Positions 32,723 to 34,461 of a DNA stretch of 34,461 nt are shown in pieces. Under the pieces are notes generated by a model. It searched no databases. It saw only the letters and a list, made by a program, of their open reading frames with translations, and was not told the origin of the DNA. Source of the stretch: Lysobacter_C viscosus (GTDB taxonomy: Bacteria; Pseudomonadota; Gammaproteobacteria; Xanthomonadales; Xanthomonadaceae); contig NZ_JBJMAV010000013.1 of the NCBI RefSeq assembly GCF_046600715.1, forward strand, positions 1 to 34,461, written 5' to 3'. A program made the position numbers and the translations under genes. Each line of letters starts with the position of its first letter. Position 1 is the stretch's first letter.

Positions 32723-33130
32723 ATGGAAGCTCTGCAGCACCTTCCTTTCTCAAAGCTGGCGCTCCCGCACGGCGAAGAGCTCGTGTGGTACGCGAGCAAC
32801 CCGACGTTCCACCGCACATGGGACTACGGCATTGTTATTACCGGCCAGGCCCTCTACCTCTTCTCTCCTTTTTGGCTCTGGCTAGCCCGCTGGCGTCGAT
32901 ACCCGCTGAGCACCATCCGTCGCGCCACCTTCAAGAACTCTTACTGGCTTCCTCGGCTAGTGCTCGAGACACAAGCTGGTAAGGTCACTTTCCGGGCGCC
33001 GTACGACGGGTATCAGGACGAGATGGACTTTGACCGTAGAAATCTCGCCATGGCTGTTGAGCTTCTTGAACAGCACGGGGTGGCATCTAACAATTCGTTC
33101 AAGCCGAAACCGCTTCGCGGTTCGGCTTAA
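32723..33130 (+). CDS. Cassette 8: possible PH-like protein reading through attC8
   Basis: A 135-residue product. The central part (GIVITGQALYLFSPFWLWL, then YPLSTIRRATFKNS and LVLETQAGKVTFRAPY) looks like a bacterial PH/GRAM-like beta barrel; this is inference from pattern only. Unlike its neighbours the frame does not stop at the R'' TAA. It continues through attC8 (tail SNNSFKPKPLRGSA) and stops at a TAA near the L' arm. The ATG is at 32723. The attC-encoded tail is a known oddity of cassette proteins. Confidence 0.7.
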   Translation: MEALQHLPFSKLALPHGEELVWYASNPTFHRTWDYGIVITGQALYLFSPFWLWLARWRRYPLSTIRRATFKNSYWLPRLVLETQAGKVTFRAPYDGYQDEMDFDRRNLAMAVELLEQHGVASNNSFKPKPLRGSA

Positions 33131-33144
33131 CTCAGGTGTTAGGC
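33085..33144 (+). other. attC site 8 (60 bases)
   Basis: R'' ATCTAAC (33085-33091), complementary to the TTAGAT that opens cassette 8. The stem is AAGCCG-A-AACCGC/GCGGTT-CGGCTT, and R' is GTTAGGC (33138-33144). Confidence 0.95.
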
Positions 33145-33151
33145 CTCTGGG

Positions 33152-33361
33152 ATGACCACACTCCAAAGATTCAAGGTCGCGTTCGCTTCAACGGTTTGCG
33201 CACTTGGCGCTCTCGTTGTGGCGGCAATGATTGGGGCTAACGAACGATGGGCAGAGTGGGCGTTCTCCCCTTGGCCGGCTGTTTTCATGTTTACTGTCTG
33301 CTTCGTCCTCGCACCGCTGATAGTTCGGGTTTTGCCTCTCAGTCGCCACAAAGATCAATGA
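33152..33361 (+). CDS. Cassette 9: two-helix membrane microprotein
   Basis: A 69-residue product with two likely membrane segments (about 8-28 and 41-62) joined by NERWAEWAFSPWP and a basic tail SRHKDQ. No family is recognised. The ATG at 33152 follows CTGGG. The TGA stop lies 27 bases before attC9, so unlike most neighbours it does not use the attC stop. Confidence 0.65.
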   Translation: MTTLQRFKVAFASTVCALGALVVAAMIGANERWAEWAFSPWPAVFMFTVCFVLAPLIVRVLPLSRHKDQ

Positions 33362-33388
33362 GCGCTTCTTGTGGCTATACACTCGGTG

Positions 33389-33505
33389 GCCTAACAATTC
33401 ATTCAAGCCGAACCCGCTTCGTCGCTTCGTTGCAATGTGTCGTTGCTGGTGCTCCCTTCACTCCCGGTCCGCACGTCGCGGGTCGGCTTAATTCAAGCGT
33501 TAGGT
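33389..33505 (+). other. attC site 9 (long form, 117 bases)
   Basis: R'' GCCTAAC (33389-33395), stem arms AAGCCG-A-ACCCGC ... GCGGGT-CGGCTT, R' GTTAGGT (33499-33505). It has the same length as attC1 and a related long loop. Confidence 0.9.
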
Positions 33506-33522
33506 GCCACAGGAGAGATTTG

Positions 33523-33915
33523 ATGCGCTTGGGAGCACTGTTGATCCTGGCCTTCGGAACGGCGCACGCATCCGAAGCGCCGGAAGCCGACGGAATCGGC
33601 TACCCCACGGTCGCAGCGGCGCTTGAGGATTTGAAGCGCAGGCCGGATGTATCGGTCCGGGATAACGCCGGCTGGACAATCGTTGGGATTGATACGCCCC
33701 AAGAACGCTCGATCTGGTCATTCACCCCTGCTGGCCACCCGGCGCATCCGGCGGCAGTGAAGCGAACCATCTACGAAGAGTCCGGCATGGTGATGATGAA
33801 GACCAACGCCCTCTGCCAAGCAGAGAAGGCGGCCTGTGATGACCTCATGGCGCAATTCGCGGATCTTGAGCGGGAGCTCCAACAGCGCATGCAAGGAGGC
33901 GGCGGTGGCACCTAA
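33523..33915 (+). CDS. Cassette 10: secreted protein of unknown function
   Basis: A 130-residue product with a signal peptide (MRLGALLILAFGTAHA, cleaved before SEAPEA). The mature part has YPTVAAALEDLKRRPDVSV, WSFTPAGHPAHPAAVKR and a C-terminal helix with two cysteines (ALCQAEKAACDDLM). It resembles small periplasmic proteins that recur in Xanthomonadaceae genomes, but no function is known to me. The ATG at 33523 has AGGAGAG upstream, the best ribosome binding site in the array. The stop TAA is in attC10. An in-frame upstream extension crosses attC9 and is not believed. Confidence 0.75.
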   Translation: MRLGALLILAFGTAHASEAPEADGIGYPTVAAALEDLKRRPDVSVRDNAGWTIVGIDTPQERSIWSFTPAGHPAHPAAVKRTIYEESGMVMMKTNALCQAEKAACDDLMAQFADLERELQQRMQGGGGGT

Positions 33916-33969
33916 CAATTCGTCCAAGCCGACGCCGCTTCGCGGCGCGGCTTAACTCAGGCGTTAGGC
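33910..33969 (+). other. attC site 10 (60 bases)
   Basis: R'' ACCTAAC (33910-33916), stem AAGCCG-A-CGCCGC/GCGGCG-CGGCTT, R' GTTAGGC (33963-33969). Confidence 0.95.
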
Positions 33970-34264
33970 GGTACTGCTGAGAGTTGTTCCGCAGTCGCTC
34001 CTTCGGCCGCTCAATCGCCAACGTGTCGTGCGTCGCGGGCTCATCCGGCGCCGGCTCCGGCCGCTCTCCTTCGGCAGCATCTCGCTACTGGCCGCACACG
34101 GGCTTGGCCGCTCGGCTCAATCATTGCGGAGCCATCTTGGGCTACATGTCGCCGTGCGGGTTCTGGGCAAAGCGCCGGTCGGCTCGGGCTGGTAGTGTTC
34201 CGCCAGGAGGCGGGTTAGCCTCGGTTGGCGCTGGGGAGTTCAGCCAACCCATCGGAGCAGCACC
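33964..34264 (+). mobile_element. Cassette 11: ORF-less cassette, paralogue of cassette 7
   Basis: About 300 bases, by eye 85-90% identical to cassette 7, with identical opening TTAGGCGGTACTGCTGAGAG. The 108-codon frame at 33984 runs through attC11 and corresponds to two different frames in cassette 7, so it is unlikely to be a gene. No minus-strand frame is seen. It is a candidate non-coding RNA cassette. Confidence 0.7.
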
Positions 34265-34324
34265 GCCTAACAAATCATTCAAGCCGAACCCGCTTCGCGG
34301 GTCGGCTTAATTCTGGCGTTAGGC
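34265..34324 (+). other. attC site 11 (60 bases)
   Basis: R'' GCCTAAC (34265-34271), stem AAGCCG-A-ACCCGC/GCGGGT-CGGCTT, R' GTTAGGC (34318-34324). Confidence 0.95.
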
Positions 34325-34328
34325 GCTA

Positions 34329-34461
34329 GTGGATAGATCCCAGCTCGCTAAGTTCGCAATTACAGCTCGTTGGCTGGTCGCAATTGCATCTCTTTGGCTG
34401 GTGGCCGCCTATTTCGTACTGCAGTTCCTCAATTTCTGGCTCCTGCTGGGCCACGACTGCG
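34329..34461 (+). CDS. Cassette 12: partial membrane protein
   Basis: The frame from a GTG at 34329 (MDRSQLAKFAITARW) is open to the window edge, 44 codons. It is strongly hydrophobic from about residue 15 (LVAIASLWLVAAYFVLQFL). No ATG is in frame before the hydrophobic stretch. It resembles the other small membrane-protein cassettes; the 3' end and attC are outside. Confidence 0.55.
   Translation, partial: MDRSQLAKFAITARWLVAIASLWLVAAYFVLQFLNFWLLLGHDC

Larger units (their letters stand above)
28463..34461. mobile_element. Sedentary chromosomal integron with at least 12 cassettes
   Basis: An integrase gene transcribed leftwards, an attI-like site at 29738-29774 and an array of rightward cassettes with eleven attC sites form a complete integron that runs out of the window. 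The cassette bodies are visibly lower in GC than the flanking backbone. Xanthomonas integrons are typically found next to ilvD; this one abuts mfd. The array has no insertion sequence or resistance gene in view. Confidence 0.95.

Noticed and set aside
33984..34310. 108-codon frame in cassette 11 as a gene
   Set aside because: It spans attC11 and matches cassette 7 only if two frameshifts are allowed, so it is not conserved as protein.
30021..34324. Regularly spaced palindromic repeats resembling a CRISPR array
   Set aside because: The spacing (about 300-500 bases), the R''/R' cores and the coding units between them identify attC sites. There are no cas genes.
29778..34461. Toxin-antitoxin cassettes, which are common in large integrons
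   Set aside because: No cassette holds two adjacent frames or a recognisable toxin fold. Single small membrane or soluble proteins dominate.

Overview
The window is a high-GC gammaproteobacterial chromosome segment, most likely Xanthomonadaceae/Lysobacteraceae (Lysobacter-, Luteimonas- or Xanthomonas-like). The protein sequences, an NAD-type isocitrate dehydrogenase, a GTAG-headed REP element and Xanthomonas-style integron attC sites point that way. The species cannot be fixed from sequence alone.

Bases 1-8444 hold the conserved protein quality-control block in E. coli order, all on the minus strand: tig, clpP, clpX, lon, hupB, three tRNA genes (Val, Asp, Asp) and the 5' part of ppiD. Sequences resembling sigma-32 heat-shock promoters precede both clpP and lon, and a good sigma-70 promoter precedes hupB. 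Bases 8705-9519 carry five more minus-strand tRNA genes: Leu, then a Pro-Arg-His-Lys operon with its own promoter and terminator.

Bases 9683-12537 carry a Bax inhibitor-1 family membrane protein, an NAD-type isocitrate dehydrogenase, and an overlapping glutaredoxin / AhpD-like pair. Next come the periplasmic M48 protease bepA and a phosphate/polyphosphate cluster, phoB-phoR-ppk-ppx, headed by a recognisable Pho box. A GT4 glycosyltransferase, a PAP2 phosphatase, two GNAT acetyltransferases, rlmJ and mfd follow.

From 28463 to the right edge lies a sedentary chromosomal integron. A divergently oriented integrase gene (intI) carries an N-terminal extension of 52 residues relative to IntI1. It is followed by an attI-like site and at least eleven complete gene cassettes plus a partial twelfth, separated by eleven attC sites. 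The cassettes are lower in GC than the backbone. They encode mostly small unknown proteins, about half of them membrane proteins, plus one GDCCVxC protein and one secreted protein. Cassettes 7 and 11 are near-duplicates without a conserved reading frame and are the best candidates for something undescribed, perhaps cassette-borne non-coding RNAs. The attC sites show compensatory stem changes, two size classes, and evidence that attC type and cassette body have been reshuffled.
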